Positions 28,955-39,399 of a stretch of 64,000 bases of DNA are shown here, piece after piece. Under the pieces are notes generated by a model, which made no database searches, was not told the DNA's origin, and saw only the letters and a list, made by a program, of their open reading frames with translations. A program made the translations under genes and the position numbers. The first letter of the stretch is position 1. Every line of letters begins with the position of its first letter. Source of the stretch: Gluconobacter roseus NBRC 3990 (lineage in GTDB: Bacteria > Pseudomonadota > Alphaproteobacteria > Acetobacterales > Acetobacteraceae); assembly GCF_006538885.1 (NCBI RefSeq), contig NZ_BJLY01000001.1, positions 186,001 through 250,000 on the forward strand, given 5' to 3'.

Positions 28955-31248
28955 ATGAAGCATTCTTTTCTGTGCGTTCTGAGTGTTGCGGGTTCGGTTT
29001 TCCTGACGGGAGGGGGGCTGCATCCGGTCCGGGCTGATGACGGAGCAGTGTCTGCGGTTGATCCGCGGATCGGGACCGGGGGAGCGGGGCATACCTTTCC
29101 GGGGGCGACGATGCCGTTTGGAATGGTTCAGGTCTCACCCGATACGGATATGAAGGATTTCAAACATTCCTATCCCTGGGCCGCCGGGTATCAGTATGAC
29201 GATCCGACCATTCTGGGCTTCTCGCACACGCATTTTTCCGGCGCGGGTCATTCCGATCTGGGTGATGTGCTGGTCATGCCGGTTTCGGGAGACGTGCGGC
29301 TGGAGCCGGGGGATGCGGCGGTGCCGGGCAGCGGGTATCGGTCGCGCTTCCGGCATGCGACCGAAGTGGAGCATCCGGGATATTACGCGGTCACGCTCGA
29401 TGATTATGGTGTGCGGGCCGAGCTGACGGCGGGTCAGCGTGTGGGCTGGCATCGCTATGCGTTTCCAAAGGGCAAGCCTGCGCATCTGCTGCTCGATCTG
29501 CGGCCGAGTATCTATGACTATCCCGGTAAGGTCAGCTGGGCGCGGCTGCATGTCGCGGCTGATGGCACCGTGTCGGGGTGCCGCATGACGCGCGGATGGG
29601 CGCCCGGGCGGGTGCTGTGTTTTGCCATGCGGTTCTCGCGGCCGATGGTGAGCCGGACGCTCTATAATCGTGAGACGGATGTTCCGTACAAGGGCTTCAA
29701 AGGTCCGGGCAATCGGGCTGTGGATCAGGATGCGCAGAACGGCCGTGCGCTTGAGGCGATCTTTGACTTCGGCAAGCCTGATGCGCCTCTGATGGTGAAG
29801 ACAGCGATTTCGCCGGTCAGTGAAGCAAATGCGGTCGATAATCTTGACCGTGAAGGTCAGGGCTGGGATTTTGATGCGCAGCGCGCGAAGGCACAGGACG
29901 CCTGGAAAAGCGCGCTTTCGATCATGGATGTGGATGGCACGGCCGATCAGCGCACGCAGTTCTATACGGCGCTGTATCATGTGATGCTGGCGCCGACGCT
30001 GAGCATGGATGCCAATGGCGAGTATCGCGGACCGGATTATGAAGTGCACAAGGCGAAAGGGTTCGATTTCTATTCAACCTGGTCGACATGGGACGTCTAT
30101 CGCGCGCAGCAGCCTCTGCTCGCGCTTCTGCGGCCTGATCTGAGTTCGCAGTTCGTCCAGTCTCTGGTGGCAGCGGCGGAGAACAGTCCGTTCGGGCTGC
30201 TGCCGGTCTGGTCCTATCAGGGGCTCGAGACCTGGTGCATGATTGGGTATCACGCGGTGCCCATGATTGCCGATGCGTATCTTGCGGGTGTGCGGGGCTT
30301 TGATGCCGAGGCTGCACTCAGAACCATGGTGCACAGTGCCAGTTACGCGTCCTATGGCGATCTCGCCGACTACATGAAGATCGGTTACGTGCCGATCGAC
30401 AAAGAAGCCGAGGGCGCCTCGAAGACCCTTGAATATGCCTATGACGACTGGGCGCTGTCACGGATGGCACGTGCCATGGGGCATGGGGATATTGCCGGTG
30501 AGTTCGAGCGGCGGTCCCATAACTGGCGGAATGTCTGGGATCCGAAGTCGGGCTTCATGCGGGCGCGCAAAAGTGACGGGCAGTTCCGGATGCCGTTCGA
30601 TCCGGCTTCGGCCGCCTATGGTAGCGATTATACGGAAGGCAATGCCTGGCAGTATTCCTGGTATGTCCCGCAGGATATTCCGGGGCTGATCTCTGTCATG
30701 GGGGGGCGCCGTTTATGGCGAAGATCGATACGCTTTTCGATGCGAAAGTGGATCCTGCGATTTTCAAGAATGTCGAGGATATCAGCGGTTTGATCGGATG
30801 GTATGCTCATGGTAACGAGCCGGACCATCATGTCGCGTATCTTTATGACTATGCCGGTGCGCCCTGGAAGACGCAGCAGCGTCTGACGCAGATCATGCAG
30901 ACGCAGTATGCCGTCCGGCCGGACGGGCTGGCCGGGAATGATGATCTCGGTCAGATGTCGGCATGGTATATTTTCACGGCGCTGGGCTTTTATCCCGTCA
31001 CGCCGGCGAGCGGGGAGTATGCCATTGGGCGTCCGTTTGTTCCGAAGGCTGTGATTCACCTTGGCAACAGCCGCACGTTTACGGTGGTTGCCGAGCATCT
31101 TGATGCGCAGTACCCTTATGTCGGGTCCGTCACGTTGAATGGCCGACGGCTTGAGACGCCCTTTCTTTCGCAGAAGAGTGTTATCGCAGGCGGAGAACTG
31201 CGTTTTGTGATGCAGGCCCAGCCTGAAACGGGGGCGAAGGCTCCATAA
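28955..31248 (+). pseudogene. GH92 alpha-mannosidase, frameshifted at a G run
   Basis: Exported glycoside hydrolase family 92 enzyme (alpha-1,2-mannosidase type), about 764 residues if continuous. A signal peptide (residues 1-28) is followed by the family start VDPRIGTGGAGHTFPGATMP, then WSTWDVYRAQQPLLALL and QYSWYVPQDIPGLIS. The frame breaks at a G7 run (30700-30706); the rest continues in another frame with GNEPDHHVAYLYDYAG and GQMSAWYIFTALGFYPVTP. One additional G would rejoin the two parts (SVMGGAPFMAKID). All diagnostic motifs survive, so a sequencing error or slippage is as likely as true inactivation. The substrate in nature could be yeast mannan, an inference from habitat. Confidence 0.85.
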
Positions 31249-31254
31249 CGGCGC

Positions 31255-32553
31255 TCAGTACATCAGGAACGGCCGGCGTTGCAGGGCGAACTCTGCTTCG
31301 TCCGTTTTCCAGCTGGCCGTGATGTCGGGTGCTGACATGCCCTGTGAGAGCTGGTGGCGGAGGGTGCTGCTGCCAGCCAGGATGTCGAAGGTGGAGCCGG
31401 ATTTCCTCCATATCGGGCTGTCCGATATTTTCAGGACGGTCTGAAGCAGTGTCACGCCTGTCAGCAGGGGATCGAAGGATTTCCGGTCCGTAATGGCGAG
31501 CTGGAGCCCGTGGCATAACTGGTCTTTTGCGACTTTAAACCCGGGTGTGAACCAGTCTTCGCGGAACAGGCATCCCGGGAGGCTTGCGTTGTTGAGGTTG
31601 TCCACCCAGCGGGTTGCGTCGAGATTGGGGGCGCCGAGTGTCAGGAAGGGGGAGGCCGTGCCGCGGCCGACCGAGAGGGTCGTGCCTTCGAACAGGCAGG
31701 TCCCCGGATAGGCGATGGCCGTTGTCACGTCGGGCATGTTGGGGCTTGGGGGCACCCAGACGAGATCGGTTTCGTCCTGATACAGATCCCGGCGCCAGCC
31801 GGTTATGGGAATGACGCTCAGTCGGGCGGGGCGGCCTGCCTGCTGAGGCACAAAGCGGCTGTTGAACAGGCGGGCGAGTTCGCCCACGGTCATACCGTGT
31901 CGCAGGAGGAGCGGGACCCTGCCTACGAAGGATGAAAAGGCCGGGTCGAGGGTAGGGCCGCTGGGGTGCAGGCCTGTAATGGGATTGGGTCTGTCCAGCA
32001 CCATGAACGCGATGCCGCAGCGGGCGCAGGCGGCGAGGGCGTCGAACATGGACCAGATATAGGTGTAGAACCGGGCGCCGATATCCTGAATGTCGAAGAC
32101 GAGAAGGTCGATATCCGCAGATTTCAGAAGCGCATCCAGCTTCGGGCCGGAGAGCGTGTACATGTCATAGACGGGGATGCCCGTACGGGGGTCGATGCTT
32201 TTCGTTTCGGAATGGCCCGCCTGCGCTGATCCGCGGAAGCCGTGTTCCGGTCCGAAAATGGCTTTCAGGTTTACGCCCGGAGCGGCGTGCAGCCGGTCTG
32301 CAATATGGCGCAGCTGTCGGTCCACGCTTGTGGGGTTGGCGATCAGGCCCAGTTTGCGGCCTTTGAGCGCCTGATAGCCATCGGCTTCGAGAACGTCATA
32401 GCCGGTTCGGATTTTGACCGGGGGAGAGCATTCCGCAGGCATTCCCGAAGCTGTTGTCCATGATGATACGGCGGTTCCTGCACACAGGCTCATGAAGGTG
32501 CGACGGCCGAGGGAGGTTTTTCGGGCGGGGGTTGCGGAAGAACGGTGGGGCAT
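31255..32553 (-). CDS. namZ: Exo-beta-N-acetylmuramidase NamZ-like (DUF1343, GH171)
   Basis: 432-residue exported protein of the DUF1343 family; characterised members (NamZ) release terminal N-acetylmuramic acid from peptidoglycan fragments. It has a twin-arginine-like signal (LGRRTFMSLCAGTAVSS) and family motifs KLGLIANPTSVDRQ, AIFGPEHGFRG, LLVFDIQDIGARFYTY, VLDRPNPI and YPGTCLFEGTTLSVGRGT. It lies 24 bp downstream of the PBP4-like gene on the same strand, probably one unit for cell-wall turnover. The symbol is by family only. Confidence 0.88.
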   Translation of the reverse strand: MPHRSSATPARKTSLGRRTFMSLCAGTAVSSWTTASGMPAECSPPVKIRTGYDVLEADGYQALKGRKLGLIANPTSVDRQLRHIADRLHAAPGVNLKAIFGPEHGFRGSAQAGHSETKSIDPRTGIPVYDMYTLSGPKLDALLKSADIDLLVFDIQDIGARFYTYIWSMFDALAACARCGIAFMVLDRPNPITGLHPSGPTLDPAFSSFVGRVPLLLRHGMTVGELARLFNSRFVPQQAGRPARLSVIPITGWRRDLYQDETDLVWVPPSPNMPDVTTAIAYPGTCLFEGTTLSVGRGTASPFLTLGAPNLDATRWVDNLNNASLPGCLFREDWFTPGFKVAKDQLCHGLQLAITDRKSFDPLLTGVTLLQTVLKISDSPIWRKSGSTFDILAGSSTLRHQLSQGMSAPDITASWKTDEAEFALQRRPFLMY

Positions 32554-32577
32554 GTCGTGCGGGCTCCCGGGGTTTGG

Positions 32578-34083
32578 CTATTCGGCTTTGGCGACGGCAG
32601 TGACCAGATCATCCATGATTTTGGTCGGATGAGGCAGATCGTCCGGGATGTCGTTTGCGAAGATGGCGATCAGGAGGGTCTGGCCGCGGGTGGTCTGAAG
32701 GTAGCCGGACAGGGAATGGGTGGCTGCGAGGGTGCCGGTTTTTGCGTGCAGGTGGTCCGCGACGGGGGTGCCGATAAAGCGGTGGGCAAGGGTGCCGTCC
32801 CGGGCTGCGAGAGGGAGGTCGTCCCGCCAGTCTGCGCCCCAGGGCTGGTTGTTGGCGAAGCGCAGAAGCTGGATGACGGTCTGAGGTGTTACGCGGTTAT
32901 AGGGGGACATTCCCGAGCCGTCGTAGAGCGAGAAGCCTGCGGTGGGCAGGCCCAGAGTGGTCAGAACCTGTTTGCGCTCAGTAAGGCCGTCTTCAGTGGA
33001 GCCTTTGCCATGCACAAGGGCCAGCCGGCGCAGAATGAGTTCGGCATGGAGGTTCTGGCTGACTTTGAGCAGGTGACGGATGTCGTTTTTCAGATCCGGG
33101 GCGGGGAGGGTGGCGAGGATGCGGGCGGCTGGCGCAGGCGTATCGGCGGCAGTTTTCGTCAGACGGTGTCTGACCTGTATGGTCTGAACCCGGATGCCGG
33201 TTTGGCGCAGAAGGGATCTGAGGTGGCGGGCGGTTGAGAGGGCTGGATCATCGAGCCCGATTTTCAGTGTCTGGACGGGTGCGTCTATCGGAAGTGTTCC
33301 TGTCAGGATGACGCGGGTGTCGCCGGGCTTCTTTTCAAGGCTTAGTTCGGGTTTGCCGTCCGGGACTGTCAGGGCCTGATTGACCAGCGTCAGTCCTTCG
33401 TCGGGTGCTGACCAGTGGACGGTTGGGCGGTCGCCGGGGTGGGTTCCGGGCTGGACGGTCAGTTCGGCCACGTTGTCGTTCAGCGTCAGGGCCGAGACGG
33501 CGGTTCCCCATTGGGTCGGCAGGTTGTTCCAGCTCCATCCGTCGCCCCAGCGTTCGTCCGCGAAAAGCTGATCATCCGCGATGATGGCATGGATGTGTCT
33601 GAGCCGCTTGGCGGAGACGGCATCCGCCAGTGTTTTCAGGCAGTCGGTTTTGCAGGCAGCGTCATCGGACAGGACGGCATCGCCCGAGCCACGCAGGATG
33701 AGGTCTGGGGCTCCGTGAGGGCGGGGGGCGAGCAGGAGTGTCGTGGGGTGTTCGGCTGCTTCGTGGTCCAGTTCTGCAAGCTCTGCCATGGCGGCGGCTG
33801 TTGTGAAGAGTTTGGTGTTCGAGGCCGGGATGAAGCGTCCGTTGGGGTTGCGGGAGAACAGGGTCTTTCCGTCCTGAGTGGCAATGACGATGCCCCAGCG
33901 CATGCCCTGGTCCTGCGAGGTTTGCAGGATGGGAGAAAGGCGGTCTGCCAGCGCATGTGGGCCGAGCGGGGGTGGGGCGTTCTGGACGGCGCAGGCACTC
34001 AGGGTGATGGGCGCTGCGTATGGGAGCAGTTTCCGGAGGAGCCGGGATGAACATCGCGGGGCATGGCTGGAAATCTGACGCAT
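32578..34083 (-). CDS. dacB: D-alanyl-D-alanine carboxypeptidase/endopeptidase, PBP4 type (S13)
   Basis: 501-residue penicillin-binding protein that trims or cleaves peptidoglycan cross-links in the periplasm. All three active-site motifs are present: S88-N-T-K91 (FIPASNTKLFT), S-G-M-S-P-Y-N (YDGSGMSPYNR) and K-T-G (HAKTGTLAATHS). The start at 34083 gives a lipoprotein-like signal with lipobox LSAC (Cys31), so it may be membrane-anchored; a GTG start at 34128 lacks a ribosome site and overlaps a terminator hairpin. It is followed by namZ. Confidence 0.9.
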   Translation of the reverse strand: MRQISSHAPRCSSRLLRKLLPYAAPITLSACAVQNAPPPLGPHALADRLSPILQTSQDQGMRWGIVIATQDGKTLFSRNPNGRFIPASNTKLFTTAAAMAELAELDHEAAEHPTTLLLAPRPHGAPDLILRGSGDAVLSDDAACKTDCLKTLADAVSAKRLRHIHAIIADDQLFADERWGDGWSWNNLPTQWGTAVSALTLNDNVAELTVQPGTHPGDRPTVHWSAPDEGLTLVNQALTVPDGKPELSLEKKPGDTRVILTGTLPIDAPVQTLKIGLDDPALSTARHLRSLLRQTGIRVQTIQVRHRLTKTAADTPAPAARILATLPAPDLKNDIRHLLKVSQNLHAELILRRLALVHGKGSTEDGLTERKQVLTTLGLPTAGFSLYDGSGMSPYNRVTPQTVIQLLRFANNQPWGADWRDDLPLAARDGTLAHRFIGTPVADHLHAKTGTLAATHSLSGYLQTTRGQTLLIAIFANDIPDDLPHPTKIMDDLVTAVAKAE

Positions 34084-34125
34084 GAAGGCCCTGTCCGAGT
34101 GGAAATTGTGAGGGGGCTGAAAAGA

Positions 34126-34164
34126 CACGAGGCTGCCTGTATCGGGTGAACAGGCAGCCTCGTG
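34126..34164 (-). terminator. Rho-independent terminator after the TonB receptor
   Basis: A perfect 15 bp stem (CACGAGGCTGCCTGT at 34126-34140 with its complement at 34150-34164) and 9-base loop, followed on the minus strand by TCTTTTC. It ends the receptor transcript just before the PBP4 gene. Confidence 0.85.
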
Positions 34165-34190
34165 GGCAGGTCAGGGGTGGAAGGTCTGGT

Positions 34191-37079
34191 TCAGAACTCC
34201 ATGCGGATACCGCCGCGATAGGTCCGGCCCAGCAGGTTGCTGTAGGTTTCGTCGGCTTCAAGTCCACCTTCCGGCAGCAGGATCGGGGAGGTGTTTGCGA
34301 GGTTGGTGACGGTCAGGAAGAGCTGCATCTTGCCGATTTTTTCGACCGGAAGATTATAGGTCGCGTTCATGTCGAAGTAGAAAATGCCCGTGACGCGGTT
34401 GTTGTTGATCGTGGGATAGTTGGCGTTATAGGCCGGGCATGTTCCGGAGCACTGGATGTAGCTGTTGGAATAATTGCCGGCACTGATGCCACGGGCGATG
34501 GCCGTGAGGCTGTAGCGCGACGTGCTGTAGGTGGCCGAGAAGCGGTAGATCCAGCGCGGCGGGCCGGAGGAAATGTCGCCCGACGTGTCGACCGTGTAGC
34601 CCATACCTGAGTCAGAGACATATTTCAGGTAGTTCGTGGCCTGACCGTGGATGGTGAACTTGCCGTCGGCGTCGCGCAGCAGGCGGCGGAGCGGAAAGCT
34701 GTATGAGGCGTCGATGTCGATGCCGCTGGTTTCAAGCTTGGCGAAGTTGAACGGGGAGGCGCTGATCAGCAGATCGCGCGTGCCTGTCGGATCGGGGCGG
34801 ATGGCCGAGCAGAACGTGGTGTATCCCGAGTAACACTCGTTGATGATGGACTGCGGGTAGAACTGTTCGATCGCGTTCTTGATCTTGGTATGGAACCAGT
34901 CGACCGAGACGGCCAGACCGGAGACATAGCGCGGCGTGATGACGGCACCGACGACGGTCGTGTTGGCGGTTTCGGGACGCAGTTTTGCGTTGCCTGTGGT
35001 ATTGGCGAGGACGGTGTTCGTCAGGCCCGTTGCCGGATTGAGCACGCTTGTCGTCTGGGACGTTCCGGCGTTGTAAAGCTCGTTGATGTTGGGTGCGCGG
35101 ATGTCATGCGACTGGGTGGCGCGGAACAGCACGTCCTTGATGGGCTGCCAGGTTCCACCGATTTTCCATGTCGTGACGTAGCCGGAGGTCGAGTAGTCGG
35201 TTCCGCGGACGGCACCGTTGAAGGACAGGCCCTTCGCCAGCGGGATTGCGGTTTCGAGATAGGCTTCCTTGACGTTGTAGTGGCCGAATGTCGGGCGGTA
35301 ATTGCCGACGGACCAGCCCGACTGGTATTCGGTCGGGACGTATCCGGAAGAGCGCTCGTCACGGTATTCGCCGCCGACGGCCACGTTCACGTCACCCGCC
35401 CATGTGGCGAACGGGATCGTGGAGAGGTTCACGCCCGAGACGATTTCCTGAAACCGCTGGTTCCGCCACGGTGCGTCAAGAACGTAACCGATGGACGCGG
35501 GGGACATGACACCCGTTCCCAGCCAGTCGATCGGGGAGCAGCCATTGCCGGGATCGGTCAGGGAGGAGCGGCAGACAATCTGCCCCGCCGAGTTGCGCAC
35601 GGCGTCAGTCGCATTGGCGATCTTCGCCGTGTTCATGACGTTGTAGATCTGCTCATGCGTGTGGGTGACGCCATACTGGCCGTAGGCGCTCCATGAGGCG
35701 CGCTTGCCGAACATCTCGAAATTGCCTTCGCCGCCGAAAGTATAGCGCTGGACGCTGCGGAGGTTGTCGGTCCGGCGATAGGGCATGTCGAGCGCGGTGG
35801 TGCCGACCGTGACGGACGACACGTTCTGGAGGGCGTCGGCCCCCAGAGCGTCCACGAGATAGGGGTTGGTCCCTTTCAGCGAGACCGAGCTGAGATACTG
35901 TGGGCCGGAATTGTAGACGTATTCGCTCTCGTTATAGGCGCCTTCTGCGTACAGGGTCATCCATGGCGCGACGTCGTAGCTCAGGCGTCCGAAGAGGTTT
36001 TTGCGGTCGCTCTGCGGTTCCAGACCAATGTTCTTGTTGTTGTTGGCCAGGTTCTGGTCGCCACCGACCGAGACGCTGGACGTTGAGAACGAACCGTAAT
36101 TGTAATGGTTGACGCTGCCGCCGGGGCCGAAATAGATTCCGCGCAGGGAGTTCGCCACGCCGCCCGTGGAGGCGTTGATAATGCCGCCGGGCATGACGTT
36201 GTTGGTGCCTGCATCGCCGACACGGAGGTAATAGGGCTGGCCGTTTCCTGCGACATAGTCGGGATTGGCGACGATGCGGTTGCCGTTTACGTTCCAGTCG
36301 CGGGAGACGTGGAAAATGCCGTCCTGATGGGCGATGTCGCCACTGAGCAGGACGTGGCCTTTTCCGTGCGCGAAGCCGAAGCCGCCGGCGATGGCGGCGT
36401 GTTCGTTTTCTCCGTCACCATAGTCGGAAATGCCGGAATCCGCCGTGACCTTCAGGCCCGTATAGGTCTTGTCGAGCACAAAGTTCGTAACGCCCGCGAC
36501 GGCGTCGGAGCCGTACTGTGCGGAGGCGCCGCCCGTCACCACGTCCACGCGTTTGACCAGCTGCTGGGGGATCGTGTTGATGTCGACGATGCCGGTGATG
36601 GCAGAGGGCGTGATCCGTCGGCCGTCCATCAGCACGAGGGAACGGACAGGGCCGAGATTGCGAAGGTTGAGCGCGTTGATGCCGGCCGTGCCGTCACTCA
36701 GGGAGTAGGCGGAGTTCTGGGGCGTCTGGCTGCCCGCGAACTGCGGCATCTGGTTGACGAGATCGGCGATGTTGTTGCTCGGCGCCTGGTTCAGAATTTC
36801 CTGCTGGCTGAGGGAGCTGATGGGGGTCGGGGATTTGATATGCGAGTTCGCAATATGACTGCCCGTAACGGTGATGACTTCCCGGTTGGACTCTGTCTGA
36901 TTTTGTGTCTTTTTATGACTTGCGGCGGTCTTCGAAGGCTGGGAAGATGCAGGCTTCGTATCGGCAGGTTTGGTGACCGTTGCGGCAGCGTAAGACTGCT
37001 GCGGCATGAGGAACGCTGCGCCTGATGACAGGGCCGCAAAGGACAGGAAATAAGACTTCAGGGGCAGTCTGGCCGTCAT
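34191..37079 (-). CDS. TonB-dependent receptor of the putative LysR regulon
   Basis: 962-residue outer-membrane receptor. It has a signal peptide (about residues 1-31), a Lys/Ser/Thr linker, the TonB-box-like VITVTGSHIANSH, and a plug with NLRNLGPVRSLVLMDGRRITP and GGASAQYGSDAVAGVTNFVLD. The barrel ends in GRTYRGGIRMEF. GAGGGAACCAGGG precedes the ATG at 37079. The T-N11-A dyad at 37183-37195 lies about 110 bp upstream, matching those before the D-amino-acid dehydrogenase operon and the serine hydrolase. This links the receptor to import of the compound degraded by those enzymes (inference). Confidence 0.9.
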   Translation of the reverse strand: MTARLPLKSYFLSFAALSSGAAFLMPQQSYAAATVTKPADTKPASSQPSKTAASHKKTQNQTESNREVITVTGSHIANSHIKSPTPISSLSQQEILNQAPSNNIADLVNQMPQFAGSQTPQNSAYSLSDGTAGINALNLRNLGPVRSLVLMDGRRITPSAITGIVDINTIPQQLVKRVDVVTGGASAQYGSDAVAGVTNFVLDKTYTGLKVTADSGISDYGDGENEHAAIAGGFGFAHGKGHVLLSGDIAHQDGIFHVSRDWNVNGNRIVANPDYVAGNGQPYYLRVGDAGTNNVMPGGIINASTGGVANSLRGIYFGPGGSVNHYNYGSFSTSSVSVGGDQNLANNNKNIGLEPQSDRKNLFGRLSYDVAPWMTLYAEGAYNESEYVYNSGPQYLSSVSLKGTNPYLVDALGADALQNVSSVTVGTTALDMPYRRTDNLRSVQRYTFGGEGNFEMFGKRASWSAYGQYGVTHTHEQIYNVMNTAKIANATDAVRNSAGQIVCRSSLTDPGNGCSPIDWLGTGVMSPASIGYVLDAPWRNQRFQEIVSGVNLSTIPFATWAGDVNVAVGGEYRDERSSGYVPTEYQSGWSVGNYRPTFGHYNVKEAYLETAIPLAKGLSFNGAVRGTDYSTSGYVTTWKIGGTWQPIKDVLFRATQSHDIRAPNINELYNAGTSQTTSVLNPATGLTNTVLANTTGNAKLRPETANTTVVGAVITPRYVSGLAVSVDWFHTKIKNAIEQFYPQSIINECYSGYTTFCSAIRPDPTGTRDLLISASPFNFAKLETSGIDIDASYSFPLRRLLRDADGKFTIHGQATNYLKYVSDSGMGYTVDTSGDISSGPPRWIYRFSATYSTSRYSLTAIARGISAGNYSNSYIQCSGTCPAYNANYPTINNNRVTGIFYFDMNATYNLPVEKIGKMQLFLTVTNLANTSPILLPEGGLEADETYSNLLGRTYRGGIRMEF

Positions 37080-37182
37080 ACCCTGGTTCCCTCGATAAGC
37101 GCCGGCGGCGGTGATGTTGCGATATCGAACTAATATGCATGTCCGTTATGCAGTCGTCGATTTCGAAACTGCGCGCGCCATA

Positions 37183-37195
37183 TAACCTAGAGTTA
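37183..37195. promoter_or_regulatory. LysR-type T-N11-A dyad, copy 1
   Basis: TAACCTAGAGTTA, within the 15 bp palindrome ATAACCTAGAGTTAT. Its centre is 110 bp before the TonB receptor start. It matches the other two copies (44423, 46188) at the consensus TAACCTNNRGTTA. Confidence 0.7.
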
Positions 37196-37273
37196 TGTCC
37201 GTGCCACCCCTTGATGTTTCATGAAAGCAACATTTTCCGTATGGCGGGGCGGGGTATGTCTTGTGATTTCAAG

Positions 37274-37316
37274 CGGATCTGCCTTTCAGAGCGGCTTGTT
37301 CCCTAAGGCAGATCCG
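37274..37316 (-). terminator. Hairpin after the S9 peptidase gene
   Basis: A 12 bp perfect stem (CGGATCTGCCTT at 37274-37285 with AAGGCAGATCCG at 37305-37316) and 19-base loop just after the stop at 37325. It lacks a clear T tract, so it is a probable but not classical terminator. Confidence 0.5.
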
Positions 37317-37324
37317 GCAGAAAA

Positions 37325-39399
37325 TCAGTGAGACTGCTGGAGCGGAATTTTTGTGTCAAAGAAATGCAGCGTCCACAGATAGGCGTTCAGCCAGTCCTGT
37401 GTCCGCAGGAAAGCGTGACGCTCACCGGGGAAGACATGATCTTCAAACGGAATGTTCCGTGCTGCGAGCATGCGGGCCAGCAGGACGGATTGCTCGAATT
37501 CAACGTTGAAGTCGTCATCCCCGTGGATCAGCAGGACTGGTGAGCGCCAGTGTGCGATGTCGGCGATTGGGGAGGAGCGCCATTCGCTGTCTTTTTCCCG
37601 CTGCTTTTCTTCGGGAGACAGGCCGGAATGATCTGGTTCCGTCATGTCGTGGACGCCGTGAAAGTCGGCGCCGGCCACGAACAGGTCGCTGTTGCGGGCG
37701 AGGGCCAGAGCCGTCAGATAGCCTCCCCAGCTTCCGCCCCAGATGCCGATCCGGCTCGGTGCTACGTCGGAGCGGCTGCGCAGGAATAGTCCGGCCGCGT
37801 GCACGTCTTTATATTCGCTGGCGCCAGCCCGGCCGATGCCGGGGGCGGTCCGGAAATCCACGCCATAGCCGGTGCCACTGCGATAATTGACGGCCAGCAC
37901 CACATATCCGCGCGATGCCAGATACTGGTTCATGGCATAGGCATTGGAATAATAGCCCATCGGATTGAAGGCCGGGAGCATCTGCCGGTGCGGGCCACCA
38001 TGGACGAAGACCAGTGCCGGATGCGGGCCCGGCGTTTCGGCGGGAGGCAAAAACAGCTGTCCGTGGATGTCGCGGCCATCATCGCTGCGGAAATGGACGA
38101 TCTGAGGCGTTGTGAATGTGAAGCCGGCCGGGATGGTGGGCGTCACAGGCAGGTGGCGGGCATTGTTCTGGAGCACGACCGGGTGGGCAGGCTGGTCTTT
38201 GCCTGTGGCCATCATGGCGAGGTCCGGGCCAGCCATCGTGAGGTCCATGACCTGTTCGTCCGGGTCGCTGAGGGCAACAGGCTGGCCGTTATCGAGGGGC
38301 TGGGACCAGGCGCGCCAGTGATCCGTATCACCGATATTGGCGGTATAGAGCAGGTGGGTTTCGTCCGCTGACAGACGGTAGGACGCGATTTCGGCGTTAT
38401 CCGGCATCAGGCAGCGTGGTGTTGCCGTCGGGGTGGCAACGGGCAGGGCGCAGAGGCGAAGCCAGCCGCTGCCTTCCCATGGGAAAAGAAGCTGGCCGTT
38501 GCGGGTCCATGTCAGCTCCATGCCTTCTGGGGCCCAGAAGCGGTTTCCGGGCCCTTCCGGTGCGGTCCAGAGCGTGTGCTCTGCGCCGGATGTGGTGTCA
38601 TAGACCTGAACGGACCAGAAATGCCCTTTGCCGCGTTCGGCCGTCAGCAGCGGCTTGTAGGCACGGACGAAGGCGAGGGAGCGGCCGTCTGGCGAGAAGG
38701 TTGCTTCCTGATCGTGCCCCAGTGCGGCGGGCAGGAACACGGGTGCGGCACTGCTGTTTCGGGCGTTCCAGAGTGCGATCAGACTGTGGGAGCCTCGGTC
38801 GATTTCGAGCGCAAGGCGGGTGCTGTCCGGGGACCAGTGCAGGGCGGTGATCTCGCCCGGTGTGGTCATGACGACATGTGGCGTCTGACCCGGTTGGCCG
38901 ACCAGCAGCGCGCCACCCCGCATGAAGGCCAGTAGGCGTCCGTCAGGGGAGAAGACCGGACTATGTCCTTCGCCAGCAGTGACGGTCCGGCCATCGGGCA
39001 GGATGACACGCACGGTTTCCCTGCCCGGGATGGCCGCATTGCCGGCGTTGGGGGCGTGGTCGTTCGGATATTCTGCATCGCCGCCTTCGACGAAGGCCAG
39101 TATTCGCCCGTCCGGGCTGAGGGCGAGGCCCCACAGATCGGTTCCGTCATCCTGCGTATAGGCAGTGACCTTGCGGGGGGGGGCGCGCCTCCGTCGGAAA
39201 TCAGGATGTTGCGGACGCCATCCCGACGTTCCACCCAGGCCAGACGTGCTGTTTTTGCGGCGCCTGTCAGGCCGTTGGCATAGGGCATGGCCAGCAGGGC
39301 GCCCAGTTGGGCTGTGTCCGGCGCGGGGGCTGCGATTGCGCCGGAACAGGTGGCCGCGAGCAGTGCGGATGCGGCGAGAAGGGATAGTCGGATGGTCAT
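37325..39399 (-). pseudogene. S9 family prolyl-oligopeptidase-type peptidase, frameshifted
   Basis: Exported dipeptidyl/acylaminoacyl-peptidase-like enzyme, about 691 residues when joined. The N-terminal part (from ATG 39399) has a signal peptide (ALLAATCSGAIAAPAP) and the first beta-propeller strand (AWVERRDGVRNILISDGG). The frame breaks at a G9 run on the + strand (39175-39183). The other frame continues with propeller WD-like repeats (LALSPDGRILAFVEGG, FSPDGRLLAFMRGG) and the alpha/beta hydrolase domain. Catalytic Ser is in GIWGGSWGGYLTAL, Asp near HGDDDFNVEF and His in FPGERHAF. Ten Cs, or seven, would restore the frame. Last gene of the dehydrogenase-acylase-hydrolase operon; its start overlaps the upstream stop (ATGA). 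Confidence 0.85.
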
